Shown in pieces: positions 46,343-54,915 of a stretch of DNA of 64,000 nt. Made by a program: the position numbers and the translations under genes. Source of the DNA: Dechloromonas sp. CZR5. Its GTDB lineage: Bacteria > Pseudomonadota > Gammaproteobacteria > Burkholderiales > Rhodocyclaceae. A model generated the notes under the pieces. That model searched no databases. It was given only the letters and a program-made list of their open reading frames with translations, and was not told where the DNA came from. How positions within the stretch are numbered: the stretch's first letter is position 1; every line of letters starts with the position of its first letter. Location: the NCBI RefSeq assembly GCF_008711155.1, contig NZ_VUYQ01000004.1:1-64000 (forward strand), in the 5' to 3' direction.

Positions 46343-46810
46343 ATGAGTTCATCACTGTCGGCGCGCCGTCGCCTGTTGTTGTCACTGCTGCTTACCGCCG
46401 CTGTTCCCGGATGGGCGGCGCCGGCCGCTCCCCGGGTCGAAGTCTGGAAAAGTCCGTATTGCGGCTGTTGCAAGGATTGGGTCGCGCATCTCGAAAAAGA
46501 GGGCTTCACGGTTCAGGTCCATGAGGTCGGCGATCTGGACGGTGCCCGCCGCAGGCTGGGGATGCCCGAGCGCTATGCCTCCTGTCATACCGCACGGGTC
46601 GGCGATTACCTGCTCGAAGGCCATGTTCCGGCGGCCGACATCCGTCGCCTGCTCGCCGAACGGCCGGCCGGCCTCGGCTTGGCGGTACCGGGCATGCCGG
46701 TCGGTTCGCCGGGCATGGACGGCCCGGCCTATCGCGGCCGGCGCGATCCCTACGAGGTGCTGCTCGTCCGCCGGGACGGGGGCGCGAACGTGTTCGCCAA
46801 CTACCGTTAG
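46343..46810 (+). CDS. DUF411 / CopG-like periplasmic metal protein
   Basis: A 155-residue exported protein (signal peptide [21 protein letters not shown]). It has the DUF411 core: [19 protein letters not shown] with CGCC, then [20 protein letters not shown]. In other bacteria DUF411 (CopG) proteins take part in copper resistance through a thioredoxin-like fold with a CxCC site. Its stop overlaps the stop of the convergent queA by three or four bases. It is the last gene of the island. Confidence 0.88.
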   Translation: MSSSLSARRRLLLSLLLTAAVPGWAAPAAPRVEVWKSPYCGCCKDWVAHLEKEGFTVQVHEVGDLDGARRRLGMPERYASCHTARVGDYLLEGHVPAADIRRLLAERPAGLGLAVPGMPVGSPGMDGPAYRGRRDPYEVLLVRRDGGANVFANYR

Positions 46811-47850
46811 GCGGCGTCCGGCGCCTTTTCGAGCAGCATCGCGTCGCCGTAGCTGAAGAAGCGATAGCGGTCGGCGACCGCGTGGGCGTAGGCGGCGCGG
46901 ATCGCGTCGTAACCGGCAAAGGCCGATACCAGCATCATCAGCGTCGATTTCGGCAGGTGGAAGTTGGTGATCAGCCGGTCGACGACCTTGAAGCGGTAGC
47001 CCGGCGTGATGAAGATGTCGGTTTCCGCCCCGCCGACACGCACCGTGCCGTCGGCGTTGCCGGCCGACTCAAGGGCGCGCAGGCTGGTCGTGCCGATGGC
47101 GATGACACGGCCGCCGGCGGCGCGGGTCGCGGCGACGGCCTCGGCGGTTGCCGCCGGAATTTCGAAGCGTTCGCTGTGCATCCGGTGGTCGGCAATTTTT
47201 TCCACGCGCATCGGGCGATAGGTACCGGCGCCGACATGCAGGGTCAGGAAAGCGGTATGGATACCCTGCCCGCGCAGCAATTCGAGCATGTTTTCGTCGA
47301 AATGCAGCCCGGCGGTGGGAGCGGCCACGGCGCCCGGTTCGCGGGCATAGACCGTCTGGTAGCGCGCCTCGTCGGCGCCTTCGGCCGGGTGTTCGATGTA
47401 CGGCGGCAGCGGCAGCTTGCCGTATTGTTCGGCGAGTTCCCAGAAATCGCCGCCATCGCTCAGTTCGAGGGCGAAAAAGTCGTCGTCGGCGCCAGCCCGG
47501 CCGGTCATCGTGACCGTGAAGGCATCGGCCAGGATCATCTTGCTGCCCGGCTTGGGCGCCTTGCTGGCGCGAATCTGGCAGATCGCGTGCGTTGCGTCGA
47601 CGATGCGCTCGAGCATGATTTCAACGCGTCCGCCGCTTTCCTTGAGGCCGAAGAAACGGGCCTTGATCACGCGGGTGTCGTTGAAGACGAGCAGGTCGCC
47701 CGGCTGCAGCAGCGACGGCAAGTCGGCGAAGCGGCGGTCGACATGCGTGGAGCCATCCACATGCAACAGGCGGCTGCCCGTGCGTTCGGCGGCGGGGTGC
47801 TGGGCGATCAGTTCGGGGGGGAGGTGGAAGTCGAAGTCGTCGACAGTCAT
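46807..47850 (-). CDS. queA: tRNA ribosyltransferase-isomerase QueA
   Basis: This enzyme of about 347 residues transfers the ribose of S-adenosylmethionine to preQ1-tRNA to make epoxyqueuosine. Family motifs: [13 protein letters not shown] at the start, [39 protein letters not shown] and [19 protein letters not shown] favour the ATG at 47850 ([10 protein letters not shown]); an ATG at 47856 and a TTG further out are alternatives, with no clear ribosome site to choose between them. It lies downstream of tRNA-Leu and is cut off from tgt by the island. Confidence 0.96.
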   Translation of the reverse strand: MTVDDFDFHLPPELIAQHPAAERTGSRLLHVDGSTHVDRRFADLPSLLQPGDLLVFNDTRVIKARFFGLKESGGRVEIMLERIVDATHAICQIRASKAPKPGSKMILADAFTVTMTGRAGADDDFFALELSDGGDFWELAEQYGKLPLPPYIEHPAEGADEARYQTVYAREPGAVAAPTAGLHFDENMLELLRGQGIHTAFLTLHVGAGTYRPMRVEKIADHRMHSERFEIPAATAEAVAATRAAGGRVIAIGTTSLRALESAGNADGTVRVGGAETDIFITPGYRFKVVDRLITNFHLPKSTLMMLVSAFAGYDAIRAAYAHAVADRYRFFSYGDAMLLEKAPDAA

Positions 47851-47883
47851 CGACATGGTGCTGTCCAATCACGAAGAACAAAC

Positions 47884-47914
47884 AAAAACGGCCTTCCTGA
47901 CGGAAAGCCGCTTT
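47884..47914 (-). terminator. Terminator between tRNA-Leu and queA
   Basis: On the minus strand CGGCTTTCC and GGAAGGCCG form a nine-bp stem (one G-T pair) with a four-base loop, followed by TTTTTGTTT. It should end the tRNA transcript before queA. Confidence 0.85.
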
Positions 47915-47924
47915 GTTTTGAAAC

Positions 47925-48009
47925 TGGTGCCCCGGGCCAGACTCGAACTGGCACACCTTTCGGCGGCGGATTTTGAATCCGCTGCGTCTACCGATTCCGC
48001 CACCGGGGC
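47925..48009 (-). tRNA. leuX: tRNA-Leu (anticodon CAA)
   Basis: An 85-base cloverleaf with a seven-bp acceptor stem (GCCCCGG with CCGGGGC), encoded CCA, a long variable arm typical of tRNA-Leu and GTTCGAGTC in the T loop. The anticodon loop TTCAAAA gives anticodon CAA. It reads leftward and ends in front of a terminator, upstream of queA. Confidence 0.95.
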
Positions 48010-48034
48010 GAGTGGAGGCCGGATTATCCCTGAA

Positions 48035-48433
48035 TCACTTCTTCGATTCAAGCGATTCCGTACATGGGAAAGCTTTTGCAAGGGCTCCGGCAACCAGCGT
48101 TGCGGTGCTCATGGTGGTGTTCGGCGGCACACGCTCGACATGAATGACGACGGCGCGGACGAGACGCATCGACAAATCCGGGTCGTTGGGCAGGCAGAAG
48201 GCATTGAGCTTCATGCCGACCTGCCCGGCCAGGTAATCGCTGACTGCGTAGCCGTCGGCAAAACCGGCGACGTAGGCAATGCAGCGGGCGCTGCGTATCG
48301 ACTGAAGAGGGTCGCTGTTTTTCTGCTTGGCATACAGCTCTTCGGCGGCCTGGCAGTCGCCGCGTAATTCGTCCGGCGTGTAGGCGTAGGCGGAGGCCGA
48401 AAACAGCGCTACCAGCAAGAACAGGTATTTCAT
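48035..48433 (-). CDS. Rap1a/Tai4-family exported protein
   Basis: A 132-residue protein with a signal peptide (YLFLLVALFSASAYAY). The mature part keeps the family's cysteines and layout: GDCQAAEELY, SARCIAYVAGFADGYAVSD, NAFCLPNDPDLSMRLVRAVV and AFPCTESL. Rap1a/Tai4 proteins include immunity proteins against type VI secretion amidase effectors. Many chromosomal relatives have no effector nearby, and none is seen here, so immunity is only one possibility. It overlaps the nirE stop (ATGA) and shares that transcript. Confidence 0.82.
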   Translation of the reverse strand: MKYLFLLVALFSASAYAYTPDELRGDCQAAEELYAKQKNSDPLQSIRSARCIAYVAGFADGYAVSDYLAGQVGMKLNAFCLPNDPDLSMRLVRAVVIHVERVPPNTTMSTATLVAGALAKAFPCTESLESKK

Positions 48434-49194
48434 CGCTTCTCGAACCAGCTGAGCTTTTCATGCAGCCCGACGACACTGCCGACCACGATCAGCGCCGGCG
48501 GCTTGATGCCGGACTCGGCTATGCGGTGCGGCAGGGTGCCCAGCGTTGCCAGTACGGTCTTCTGGTCAGCCTGGGTGCCGTTACGGATGACCGCCGCCGG
48601 TGTCATCGAGGGCAGGCCGTAATGCATCATCTGCTTGCAGATTTCCTCGGCAGCGCCGATGCCCATGTAGAAAACGACGGTCTGGTTGGGGCGGGCCAGC
48701 GCGCTCCAGTCGAGATTGACCGTTCCATCCTTGAGATGGCCGGTGACGAAGGTCACGGCTTGCGCGTGATCGCGATGCGTCAGCGGAAAACCGGAGTAGG
48801 CCGCACAGCCGGCTGCTGCCGTGACGCCGGGTACGACCTCGAAGGGAATGCCGGAGGCAACCAGTGTTTCCAGCTCTTCGCCGCCTCGGCCGAAAATGAA
48901 GGGATCGCCCCCCTTGAGGCGGACGACGGACAGTCCTTCACGGGCGAGGGTGACCAGCAACTGGTTGATGTCGCCCTGCGGCATGGTGTGCTTGGAGGAT
49001 TCCTTGCCAGCGTAGATGACGCGGGCATCGGAACGGGCCAGGTCCATGATGCCGTTGCCGACCAGGTGGTCATAGACGAGGACATCGGCCTGTGCGATGA
49101 CGCGGGCAGCCTTGATGGTCAGGAGATCGGGGTCGCCTGGTCCAGCACCGACGAGCCAGACTTTCCCGCCTTGTAATTGCGATGAATTATTCAT
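48430..49194 (-). CDS. nirE: Uroporphyrinogen-III C-methyltransferase NirE
   Basis: A 254-residue SAM-dependent enzyme that makes precorrin-2 from uroporphyrinogen III, the first step towards sirohaem and haem d1. It has VWLVGAGPGDPDLLTIKA, VYDHLVGNGIMDLA and VRLKGGDPFIFGRGGEE, all SUMT motifs. It lacks the sirohaem-synthase CysG N-terminal domain. Position next to nirS marks it as the haem d1-dedicated NirE. The start is the ATG at 49194 after AAGGAAG. Confidence 0.93.
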   Translation of the reverse strand: MNNSSQLQGGKVWLVGAGPGDPDLLTIKAARVIAQADVLVYDHLVGNGIMDLARSDARVIYAGKESSKHTMPQGDINQLLVTLAREGLSVVRLKGGDPFIFGRGGEELETLVASGIPFEVVPGVTAAAGCAAYSGFPLTHRDHAQAVTFVTGHLKDGTVNLDWSALARPNQTVVFYMGIGAAEEICKQMMHYGLPSMTPAAVIRNGTQADQKTVLATLGTLPHRIAESGIKPPALIVVGSVVGLHEKLSWFEKR

Positions 49195-49353
49195 GGTTTT
49201 TCTCTTCCTTTGGGCGGGCATCCTAATGCGGTCGTTCGCACCTGCCAATAGCGTGGATCAAGGAATTGAGTAAATATAGTTCAAAAGTTGTAGTTAAATA
49301 GTTACTAGTGATTACATGGCGTTGAATGTATGAGATTTCTTATGGAAAAAAGA

Positions 49354-49367
49354 TTGATGAGTATCAA
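49354..49367. promoter_or_regulatory. FNR/DNR-type site in the nir promoter
   Basis: TTGATGAGTATCAA is a perfect TTGAT-N4-ATCAA inverted repeat. It lies 88 bases before the nirS start. For a class II activator at -41.5 the transcript would start near 49402. Oxygen- or NO-responsive CRP/FNR regulators bind such sites. It may also serve the divergent nirE. Confidence 0.88.
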
Positions 49368-49454
49368 GGATGCGGGAGGCGCTCAAGCGCAACCTAGCGG
49401 ACATCGCGTTTGGGGAACAAGGACGCGACCCGTTTTCGTTCTAGGAGAGGAAAG

Positions 49455-51140
49455 ATGAAAAAAACTGTTGTGGGGATGCTTGCACTGACTGCCATGGCTG
49501 CCGCCATGGGTTCCGCCTTTGCCCAGGAGGCCGCCAAGGCTGCTCCGGCAATGACGGCAGCCGAGAAGGAGCAGGCCAAGAAGATTTACTTCGAGCGTTG
49601 CGCCGGCTGCCACGGCGTGCTGCGCAAGGGCGCCACCGGCAAGAACCTTGAGCCGCACTGGTCCAAGAAGGACAAGGACGGCAACGTCACCGAAGGCGGT
49701 ACGCTCAAGCTCGGTCAGCAGCGTCTGGAAAAGATCATCGGCTACGGTACCGACGGTGGCATGGTGAACTTCGACGACATCCTGACCAAGGAAGAAATCA
49801 CCCTGATGTCGAAGTACATCCAGAACACCCCCGACGTTCCGCCAGAGTACAGCTTCAAGGACACGATGGATTCCTGGAAGGTCATCGTTCCGGTCGACCA
49901 GCGTCCGAAGAAGCAGATGAACAACTTCAACCTGAACAACATGTTCTCGGTCACCCTGCGTGACACCGGTGAAGTTGCCCTGATCGACGGCGATACCAAG
50001 GAAATCCGCTCCATCGTCAAGACCGGCTATGCGGTTCACATCTCCCGCCTCTCCGCTTCCGGCCGTTATGTATACGTGATCGGTCGCGACGGTCGTCTGA
50101 GCCTGATCGACCTGTGGATGGAAAAGCCGGCTGTCGTGGCTGAAGTCAAGATCGGCTTCGATGCACGCTCGGTCGATACCTCCAAGTTCAAGGGCTTCGA
50201 AGACAAGTACGCTGTCGCCGGTTCCTACTGGCCGCCCCAGTACGTGATCATGGACGGCGATACGCTGAAGCCGCGCAAGGTCGTTTCCACCCGTGGCATG
50301 ACCGTCGATGGCGAATACCATCCGGAACCGCGCGTTGCCTCCATCGTCGCTTCGTTCATCAAGCCGGAGTGGGTTATCAACATCAAGGAAACCGGCCAGA
50401 TTCTGTTGGTCGATTATTCCGACATCGAAAACCTCAAGACGACCACTGTCGGTTCCGCCAAGTTCCTGCACGACGGCGGCTGGGATGCTTCCAAGCGCTA
50501 CTTCCTGGTGGCGGCCAACGCCTCCAACAAGATCGCCGCGGTCGACACCAAGACCGGCAAGCTGGCTGCCCTGGTCGATACCGCCAAGATTCCGCACCCG
50601 GGTCGCGGCGCCAACTTCGTCCATCCGAAGTTCGGTCCGGTCTGGGCAACGGGTCACCTCGGTGCCGATGTCGTGACCTTGATCTCGACGCCGTCCGACG
50701 ACAAGAAGTTTGCCAAGTACAAGGAATACAACTGGAAGGTCGTTCAGGAAATGAAGCACGTTCCGGGCAACCTGTTCGTCAAGACCCATCCGAAGTCCAA
50801 GCACTTCTGGGCCGACGCGCCGCAGAACCCGGACAAGGATCTGGCCGAGTCGGTTGCCGTCTGGGATATGGCCGACCTGTCCAAGCCGAAGGCTATCCTG
50901 AACGTCGCCAAGGATTCCGGCCTGCCGCCGACCAAGGCTGTCAAGCGCGCTGTCCATCCGGAATACTCGGCTGACGGCAAGGAAGTCTGGATCTCCCTGT
51001 GGGGCGGCAAGACCGACCAGTCCGCCGTTGTGGTCTATGATGACGCTACGCTGAAGGTCAAGAAGGTCATCACCGATCCGAAGATGATCACGCCGACCGG
51101 TAAGTTCAACGTCTACAACACCCAGCACGACATCTATTGA
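49455..51140 (+). CDS. nirS: Cytochrome cd1 nitrite reductase
   Basis: A 561-residue periplasmic enzyme that reduces nitrite to NO. A Sec signal peptide (cut near AFAQE) is followed by a cytochrome c domain with CAGCH (C49, C52, H53) and an eight-bladed d1-haem propeller. Active-site and ligand histidines fit His195 (YAVHISR), His289 (EYHPEPR) and His339 (KFLHDGG). The ATG follows GGAGAGGAA and is chosen over an earlier frame start. It is the first gene of the rightward nir block; a strong hairpin follows its stop. Confidence 0.98.
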   Translation: MKKTVVGMLALTAMAAAMGSAFAQEAAKAAPAMTAAEKEQAKKIYFERCAGCHGVLRKGATGKNLEPHWSKKDKDGNVTEGGTLKLGQQRLEKIIGYGTDGGMVNFDDILTKEEITLMSKYIQNTPDVPPEYSFKDTMDSWKVIVPVDQRPKKQMNNFNLNNMFSVTLRDTGEVALIDGDTKEIRSIVKTGYAVHISRLSASGRYVYVIGRDGRLSLIDLWMEKPAVVAEVKIGFDARSVDTSKFKGFEDKYAVAGSYWPPQYVIMDGDTLKPRKVVSTRGMTVDGEYHPEPRVASIVASFIKPEWVINIKETGQILLVDYSDIENLKTTTVGSAKFLHDGGWDASKRYFLVAANASNKIAAVDTKTGKLAALVDTAKIPHPGRGANFVHPKFGPVWATGHLGADVVTLISTPSDDKKFAKYKEYNWKVVQEMKHVPGNLFVKTHPKSKHFWADAPQNPDKDLAESVAVWDMADLSKPKAILNVAKDSGLPPTKAVKRAVHPEYSADGKEVWISLWGGKTDQSAVVVYDDATLKVKKVITDPKMITPTGKFNVYNTQHDIY

Positions 51141-51170
51141 TCGACTGTTGATTGTTTGATTTGAGGCAAA

Positions 51171-51196
51171 GCTACGGGGGCGCAAGCCCCCGTAGC
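51171..51196 (+). other. Strong intercistronic stem-loop after nirS
   Basis: An 11-bp perfect stem (GCTACGGGGGC with GCCCCCGTAGC) around a GCAA tetraloop lies 30 bases after the nirS stop. There is no T run, so it is not a classic terminator. It may protect the nirS message from 3' decay and set its level against that of the downstream genes. Confidence 0.8.
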
Positions 51197-51267
51197 ATAT
51201 GAAGCAGCACAAAACGAAGCTGTTTTGATTTAGCCGAATTCGTATCACTTTTGTGGAGATGACCACG

Positions 51268-52101
51268 ATGAACAAGCATTTCGTTTCCCTGGCAGTCGCC
51301 GGTGCCTTCATGGCGCTGGGTTCGCAAGCGGCGATTGCCGCGCCGGACTGGGCCAAGGTGGGCAAGAGCACGATTCACGTATTCCATCCGGGTGCTGCGC
51401 CGCTCGAGTGGCTGCAGGGCAAGGGCGAACACAGCGGCGCCAGCGGCCTGAAAAAGGGTGAAAGCTGCGCCGGCTGCCACGTTGAGGACGGCAAGCTGTC
51501 GCTCGATCTCAAGCGGTTGGCCAGCAAGGAAATGGAGCCCAAGGGCGCACCGAAGACCATGACCTATCCGGTTACCGTTCAGGCGGCCTTCGATGCTTCC
51601 AACCTCTATGTGCGTCTGACCTTCAAGGCACCGACCGGTGGCTTCGATCATTCGGACAAGGAGAACGAGGTCAAGGCGACCATCATGTTCCCGAACGACA
51701 AGGTTCCTCTGGCCGATCAGGCGGGCTGCTGGTCGGCTTGCCATGAAGATGCCAAGGGCATGCCGAAGGGCAAGGACAAGACCAAGCATGTGAATGCTGG
51801 CGTTATGGATCTGATGCAGTGGAAGAGTAGCGGCAAGTCGGTCGATGGTTTTGTCGCCGACAAGCGCAACATGGAAGGCGGCAAGGCCGGTGCGACCGCC
51901 GAGGGTGCCAAGGCAGGCGATACCTACACCGTCACCTTCACCCGTAAGCTGGCCGGCAATGCCGTGCTCGCTCCCGGCAAGGCCGTACCGTTCGGCATCG
52001 CCATCCACGCCGACAATGCGGCCGGCCGCTTCCACCACGTCTCCTTCGGCCACACCATCGGTCTCGGTGCCGACGGCGACGTGAAGGCTGCCAAGCAGTA
52101 A
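51268..52101 (+). CDS. Ethylbenzene-dehydrogenase-like haem c protein
   Basis: A 277-residue exported protein (signal ends near AAIAAP) that resembles the EB_dh/cytochrome c-552-like beta-sandwich family. It has one standard haem c site (CAGCH, C67-C70-H71) and a second CWSACH (C154-C158-H159), where three rather than two residues separate the cysteines. FDASNLYVRLTFKAPTGGFD and HADNAAGRFHHVSFGHT are the beta-sandwich parts. It probably donates electrons to NirS. Its position between nirS and nirC supports that; the exact role is unknown. Confidence 0.85.
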   Translation: MNKHFVSLAVAGAFMALGSQAAIAAPDWAKVGKSTIHVFHPGAAPLEWLQGKGEHSGASGLKKGESCAGCHVEDGKLSLDLKRLASKEMEPKGAPKTMTYPVTVQAAFDASNLYVRLTFKAPTGGFDHSDKENEVKATIMFPNDKVPLADQAGCWSACHEDAKGMPKGKDKTKHVNAGVMDLMQWKSSGKSVDGFVADKRNMEGGKAGATAEGAKAGDTYTVTFTRKLAGNAVLAPGKAVPFGIAIHADNAAGRFHHVSFGHTIGLGADGDVKAAKQ

Positions 52102-52108
52102 CCTGCCC

Positions 52109-52462
52109 ATGCCATCCGGAAGACCGACTGCTCGATCCGGGTGGCCCTGTCAGGGAGGGGCGCTGGCTGTGCTGGCGCTCCTTTTTTCATCGGCGACTGC
52201 CCAAACGACCGTCGATGTGACGATCGAAGGTTACCGTTTCGAGCCGGCCGAGGTCCGTATCCGGGTCGGCGATAGCGTCCGCTGGACGAATCGCGAGAAG
52301 CGGACCAGTCATTCCGTCCTTTTCCCGGCCGACAAGGGCCTCGAATCCGAGCGCCTGTTCCCGGACGAGAGCTGGACTCGCCGTTTCGACAAGGCGGGGC
52401 GCCATGACTATCATTGCGGTCCGCATCCGGAAATGAAAGGGAGTGTCGTTGTCTCCGAATAA
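52109..52462 (+). CDS. Cupredoxin (type 1 copper protein)
   Basis: A 117-residue blue-copper protein. It has a signal peptide and then a short beta-barrel with the ligand set His68 (TSHSV) and Cys103, His106 and Met109 (HDYHCGPHPEMKG), as in pseudoazurin, amicyanin and plastocyanin. Such proteins donate electrons to nitrite reductases, and its place eight bases after the haem protein gene in the nir block suggests NirS as the acceptor. The N-terminal 20 residues before the hydrophobic part are longer than usual. Confidence 0.88.
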   Translation: MPSGRPTARSGWPCQGGALAVLALLFSSATAQTTVDVTIEGYRFEPAEVRIRVGDSVRWTNREKRTSHSVLFPADKGLESERLFPDESWTRRFDKAGRHDYHCGPHPEMKGSVVVSE

Positions 52463-52766
52463 GCTGGCGCTTGCCTTGCTCGCCGTATCGTGCGTCGCCT
52501 GGGGATCTGAGCCCAACGCGGCGCGCCAGAAGGAATTGGTGCATCTGGTCCGGCAGGATTGCGGTTCCTGTCACGGGATGAGTTTGAAAGGCGGGCTCGG
52601 ACCGGCCTTGCTGCCGGAGAACTTGCGCGACAAGCCGGCCGAGGGACTGACTGCAACGATCTATTACGGTCGCCCGGGAACGCCGATGCCGCCGTGGAAG
52701 CAGTTCATGTCGGAAGCCGAAGCCGCCTGGATTGTCGATAAACTGATGACTGCCTTTCCCGAATAA
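52443..52766 (+). CDS. nirC: Small c-type cytochrome NirC
   Basis: A 107-residue monohaem cytochrome c of the c55X type: signal peptide (LALALLAVSCVAWG), haem site CGSCH (C40, C43, H44) and a Met82 ligand in GTPMPPW. It overlaps the cupredoxin gene by 20 bases and starts at GTG. NirC is usually encoded with nirF and may reduce NirS or help in its maturation. The length matches NirC of other denitrifiers. Confidence 0.88.
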   Translation: MSLSPNKLALALLAVSCVAWGSEPNAARQKELVHLVRQDCGSCHGMSLKGGLGPALLPENLRDKPAEGLTATIYYGRPGTPMPPWKQFMSEAEAAWIVDKLMTAFPE

Positions 52767-52783
52767 GCCCCTGCGAGATCACC

Positions 52784-53947
52784 ATGCGCCTGTTGCTGAG
52801 TCTGTTCCTTGTCCTCCTGCTCAATGCCTGTGCCGGCCCACAGTTGCGTGGTACCGGCGATCTGGGCCTGATCATCGAGCGGTCGAGTGGCCACGTCACG
52901 CTGGTCAATACGTCCACGCGCCAGCCCTACGCGCGGATTGCCGGCCTGGGCGATCTTTCCCATGCCTCCGCCGTTTATTCGCGGGATGGTCGTTATGCGT
53001 TCATTTTCGGCCGTGACGGCGGCCTGACCAAGATCGACCTGCTCGAAGCCAAGATCGTCAAGCGCGTCATCCAGTCGGGCAACGCCATCGGCGGCTCGAT
53101 TTCGCAGGATGGCCGCATTGTCGTCGCCCAGAACTATTCGCCGGGCGGCATCAAGGCCTTCGATGCCGAGACGCTTGAGTTGCTGTCCGAAGTGCCGGCC
53201 GAATACGCGCCGGGCAAATTCTCCAAGGTCGTCGGCCTGGCCGATACGGCAGGCAACAAGTTCGCCTATGCCTTGTTCGAGGGGGGCGAAATCCGGGTGA
53301 CCGATTTCAGTGACCCGAAGCAGCCCAAGACCCAGCGTTTCCCGGCTGGCAGCCAGCCGTACGACGGTCTGGTAACGCCTGATGGTCGCTATTTCCTGGC
53401 CGGTCTGTTCGGCGAGGACGGTGTCGCCATGCTCGACCTCTGGCAGCCGGAAAAGGGCGCCCGCAAAATTCTCGAAAAGTACGGTCGTGGCGAGGAAAAG
53501 CTGCCGGTGTTCAAGATGCCGCACCTGCGCGGCTGGTCCGTGGCACAAGGCAAGGCCTACTTGCCGGCAATCGGACGACATGAGGTGCTGGTTGTCGATG
53601 TGGCGACCTGGAAGGAAGTGGGGCGGATTCCGGTGCGCGGCCAGCCGGTCTTCGTGATGGCGCGCCCCGACGGGCGGCAGATCTGGGTCAATTTCGCCTT
53701 CCCCGACAATGGCAAGATCGACGTGATCGATACGCTGGCGGGCAAGGTCGTGCATAACATGGAGCCGGGCAAGGGCATCCTGCACATGGAGTTTGCGCCG
53801 CGTGGCGAGAATATCTGGCTCTCGGCGCGTGACGACAACAAGGTCGTCATCTACAACACCGAGAATTTCACCAAGCAGGGTGAGATCGTGGCCGACAGTC
53901 CCTCCGGCATCTTCTTCACCTCGCGCGCCGTACGCATTGGCTTCTGA
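52784..53947 (+). CDS. nirF: Haem d1 biosynthesis protein NirF
   Basis: A 387-residue beta-propeller protein with a lipoprotein signal (LVLLLNAC, Cys16), so it is anchored on the periplasmic side. It resembles the d1 domain of NirS (DGRYAFIFGRDGGLTKIDL, ARPDGRQIWVNFAFPD) but lacks a haem c part. NirF is needed for a late step in haem d1 assembly. The stop overlaps the next start (TGATG). It is intact and of normal length. Confidence 0.95.
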   Translation: MRLLLSLFLVLLLNACAGPQLRGTGDLGLIIERSSGHVTLVNTSTRQPYARIAGLGDLSHASAVYSRDGRYAFIFGRDGGLTKIDLLEAKIVKRVIQSGNAIGGSISQDGRIVVAQNYSPGGIKAFDAETLELLSEVPAEYAPGKFSKVVGLADTAGNKFAYALFEGGEIRVTDFSDPKQPKTQRFPAGSQPYDGLVTPDGRYFLAGLFGEDGVAMLDLWQPEKGARKILEKYGRGEEKLPVFKMPHLRGWSVAQGKAYLPAIGRHEVLVVDVATWKEVGRIPVRGQPVFVMARPDGRQIWVNFAFPDNGKIDVIDTLAGKVVHNMEPGKGILHMEFAPRGENIWLSARDDNKVVIYNTENFTKQGEIVADSPSGIFFTSRAVRIGF

Positions 53948-54915
53948 TGGACGATACACTCGACTTTCACCTGCTGAACGATTTTCAACGCGATTTTCCG
54001 CTCTGTCCGGCACCTTTCGCCGAATTGGCATCGCGGCTGGGGGTTGCCGAAAAAGTGGTGCTCGGGCGGCTCGACAACCTGCGCCGGGAAGGAAAAATAT
54101 CCCGGGTGGGCGCGGTCTTCGCACCCAAGCGGATTGGCGCCTCGACGCTGGCGGCCATGGCTGTGCCGCCGGAAAAACTGGCGGCGGTGGCTGCAGCGGT
54201 CAACCGCTTCCCTGAGGTCAACCACAACTACGAGCGCGAACATCGCTACAACCTGTGGTTTGTCGTCACCGCAGCCAGCGAGGGGCGCCTGCAGGCGACG
54301 CTGGGGGCCATCGAGCAGGCCGCCGGCTACCGCCTGATGCCCCTGCCCTTGCTGGAAGAGTTCCACATCGACCTCGGCTTCTCGCTCGATGGCAAGCGGC
54401 AAAAGCGCGAAGTGGCCGCCGTTCCGGTCACACCCGTGCAGCCGATCGGTGAAATCGAGCGTCGCTTGATTTCGGTTCTGCAGGAAGGGTTGCCCATGTT
54501 CATCCGGCCTTTCCAGTTGATTGCCAATCGTGTCGGCAGTTCCGAAAGCGACGTGCTGGGCCGCATCAGGGCCTGGCTTGAGGAGGGGGCGATCAAGCGT
54601 TTCGGCGTCGTCGTCCGTCACCACGAACTCGGTTTTCGGGCCAACGCCATGCTGGTGCACGACATCCCCGATGATCGGGTCAGCGAATTGGGGCGTGCCC
54701 TGGCCGTCGAGCCGGCGGTTACCCTCTGTTATCGGCGGCCACGTTGCCTGCCTGACTGGCCGTACAACCTGTTCTGCATGATCCACGGCAAGGCGCGCGA
54801 CGAAGTCGAGGCGATCATCGCCAACCTGCGTCAGCGCCATGGCCTGGATGACTGCGCGCACGAAACGCTGTTTTCGCTCACCCGTTTCAAGCAGAACGGG
54901 GCGCGCTATGCGTGA
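53947..54915 (+). CDS. nirD: Fused sirohaem decarboxylase subunits NirDL
   Basis: A 322-residue fusion of two AsnC/AhbA-like halves. The N-terminal half has the NirD/G pattern (HNYEREHRYNLWFVV), and the C-terminal half the NirL/H pattern (LCYRRPRCLPDWPYNLFCM). Decarboxylases of this family turn sirohaem into 12,18-didecarboxysirohaem on the way to haem d1. The linker is around residues 145-165. Separate genes are found in pseudomonads, and the fused form in several other denitrifiers. It overlaps nirG by eight bases. Confidence 0.95.
   Translation: MDDTLDFHLLNDFQRDFPLCPAPFAELASRLGVAEKVVLGRLDNLRREGKISRVGAVFAPKRIGASTLAAMAVPPEKLAAVAAAVNRFPEVNHNYEREHRYNLWFVVTAASEGRLQATLGAIEQAAGYRLMPLPLLEEFHIDLGFSLDGKRQKREVAAVPVTPVQPIGEIERRLISVLQEGLPMFIRPFQLIANRVGSSESDVLGRIRAWLEEGAIKRFGVVVRHHELGFRANAMLVHDIPDDRVSELGRALAVEPAVTLCYRRPRCLPDWPYNLFCMIHGKARDEVEAIIANLRQRHGLDDCAHETLFSLTRFKQNGARYA

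Noticed and set aside
49200-49353. A second FNR site for nirE in the AT-rich gap
   Set aside because: ATCAAGGAATTGAG has the half-sites in the wrong order, and no other TTGAT-N4-ATCAA match was found by eye.
51172-52110. A 312-residue minus-strand frame opposite the haem protein gene
   Set aside because: The plus-strand gene has a signal peptide and haem sites, whereas this frame has none.
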